Origin: Proteles cristata cristata
Lineage: Eukaryota > Chordata > Mammalia > Carnivora > Hyaenidae
DNA: 64,000 nt
Assembly: GCA_017311185.1 (NCBI GenBank)
Contig: JAESUZ010005172.1
Location: forward strand, 434,001-498,000
Reading direction: 5' to 3'
Shown: piece after piece, positions 62,505 to 64,000 of the stretch
How positions within the stretch are numbered: position 1 is the stretch's first letter
How the letters are laid out: every line of letters starts with the position of its first letter
Program-made: the position numbers and the translations under genes
Notes under the pieces: model-generated
The model's input: the letters and a program-made list of their open reading frames with translations, nothing else
The model's database searches: none
What the model was told of the DNA's origin: nothing

Positions 62505-64000
62505 TTCCCCACATCAGCTGTACCTTGGGAAAAAAATTCCCACATTAAGAAAACATTAGAAAGTCAAGTAACATTTTCACCAAAGTATTAATTGAGGGAA
62601 TGGGTCTTCCCTTCTACATTCTTGCACTCTGCTGCTTCTGGTTCTGAAATTTAGTGAAAGCTGTTTGCTCATACTTGGCTCAATTAATAAGCACACTTTG
62701 GAAACCTCAACATTGTTCCACTCCTCTTGCCTGAATTTGGGACGAGAGACTGAGCACACCCCACTAGGGTGGTGGAATCACTCAATCACACTGAAAATGA
62801 CATCTAAATAAAGAAAGAAAGTCAAGCTCACTATCTGGGCCCTGCACACAGTATAGGCTCCCAGACAGCTGCTGGGTGTTGTTCACTCCAGGCTGTCTTG
62901 GACAGAGAAGGAGAAACTTGAGTTCAGCTGAGGGTAAAGAATTTTCCAGGTGCCTGGGTATGAGCTGAAATCTATTAGTGACCAGGGTTTTCCCTGCCAG
63001 CTGTAACCTGCCTTGGACTGCCCAGGTCTACCTTTCCTCAAAACTCCCAATGCCACCTCTGGACCTTCAGCCACCCCATGCTACTCAAGGTTACCTAAGC
63101 AAGCCCCAGGCTTTTCTGCCACTGAATTGGAAAAGATCTAGTCAGGCCACAGCTGTCACCTTTGTTCTGACACATTACCTCTAGTTGTAGCCTCTGTGTT
63201 GTAGGTTCTCTGCATCTAAAATTAGGGTAATGAGCTACCATATGGGTTATGGGGGTGGGTACAAGATGACCCATGTGCTGTACTTGGCACAGTGTGGCAC
63301 CTGGCCAGGACTAAATACGGGTCAGTAGTGACTAATGGGAATGATGTTGATGTTAGTGCTTTGCCCTCATTCTCTCCTTGCCCCTATTCTCACTGTCTCC
63401 TGCACCTGGATCTCATAGTCCAAGCTCTCCTTATGGCAAGATCCAGCTCATACTATTCTTCTTTAAAGATTTCTGTGGGTTTTTCAGGGAGAGGAAGCCT
63501 CTCTGCCTTCACACAGTGTGTTACAACACTGCTTCTGGCTTCTAGAAAGACCAGTTATGTTAGTCCTGAGATCTCAGCAGTCTTGGCAAGTTTTCATGGC
63601 AGATATCTTTGCTATTTATCAAGGCCAACTCAGCTTCTATTCTGTCCTCCTGATCATAGGTGAGTGCCATGGCATACCCTTTGGCCTCCCTGGTCTCAGT
63701 CTCTTTAAGGTCTCCAAGTCAAGTACCAAGCTCCAGTTGGGATTTAATCTGGTATGTTTTTAATGTCAGTATGCTCCTTGCAGAATCTGTAGACTGACTT
63801 AGCAGGCTCTTCCTGGGGGCTGGGATGGGTGGTAGGAGCTCTCTTCTTATATACGGTGATGGTGGGTGTATTTCAGAAACTACGTCTTCAATTTCTGAGA
63901 TGCTTAATGATATCTCATTGGCTTGGCTCTTTCCTGGGCCCCTAAAAATAATAATTCTAGTTATCAAAGCTCCCTATGTACTGATCACTGTGATAAACAT
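62505..64000. other. Unassigned intronic sequence to the window end
   Basis: No repeat or exon was recognised in these 1.5 kb. Confidence 0.45.

Overview
The window is nuclear DNA of a carnivoran mammal, most probably a cat (Felidae). It carries ten tRNA-derived CAN-SINEs whose heads and bodies match the felid type (SINEC_Fc-like), not the canid or bear/weasel types. It also has two younger L1 3' ends that resemble felid L1, and the older placental-wide layer of MIR, L2, L3/CR1, old L1M, MaLR LTRs and hAT-Charlie elements. There is no prokaryotic or viral gene organisation: no operons, rRNA, tRNA genes or CRISPR. Almost all open frames in the six-frame translation are chance or repeat-derived.

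The one gene I recognise is ALK (anaplastic lymphoma kinase, a receptor tyrosine kinase), on the minus strand. Four consecutive coding exons of its ectodomain are present, in transcription order from right to left: 30735-30604 (LDL-receptor class A module), 23088-22957 (start of the second MAM domain), 20671-20571 and 617-448 (both inside that MAM domain). By human numbering they should be exons 6, 7, 8 and 9; the numbering is from memory. Lengths are 132, 132, 101 and 170 bp, with splice phases 1-1-1-0-2 from the entry of the first to the exit of the last, so they join into one open frame. Three donors are GT. The donor after the 101-bp exon is GC (AG|GCAAGT), and the frame requires it.

The rest is intron. 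Positions 30736-64000 are the 3' part of a long intron (intron 5, over 33 kb). Intron 6 is 23089-30603, intron 7 is 20672-22956, intron 8 is 618-20570, and 1-447 is the start of intron 9. The introns hold nested repeats (young SINEs inserted into MIR, hAT and L1M), microsatellites (TG, CA, TTC/GAA and AT tracts) and small local duplications. The most distinctive are a 35-bp palindromic unit repeated three times at 1093-1192 and a 36-bp identity between two MIR-containing segments 3.7 kb apart. Stretches listed as unassigned are long, apparently unique intronic DNA that may include conserved regulatory elements, which cannot be judged from one sequence.

I found no previously undescribed biological system. 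The observations most worth checking are the GC-AG intron, the recursive-splice-like AG|GTAAAC junction at the start of the exon at 23088, the GAA repeat on the ALK sense strand, the palindromic minisatellite, and the MIR duplication.
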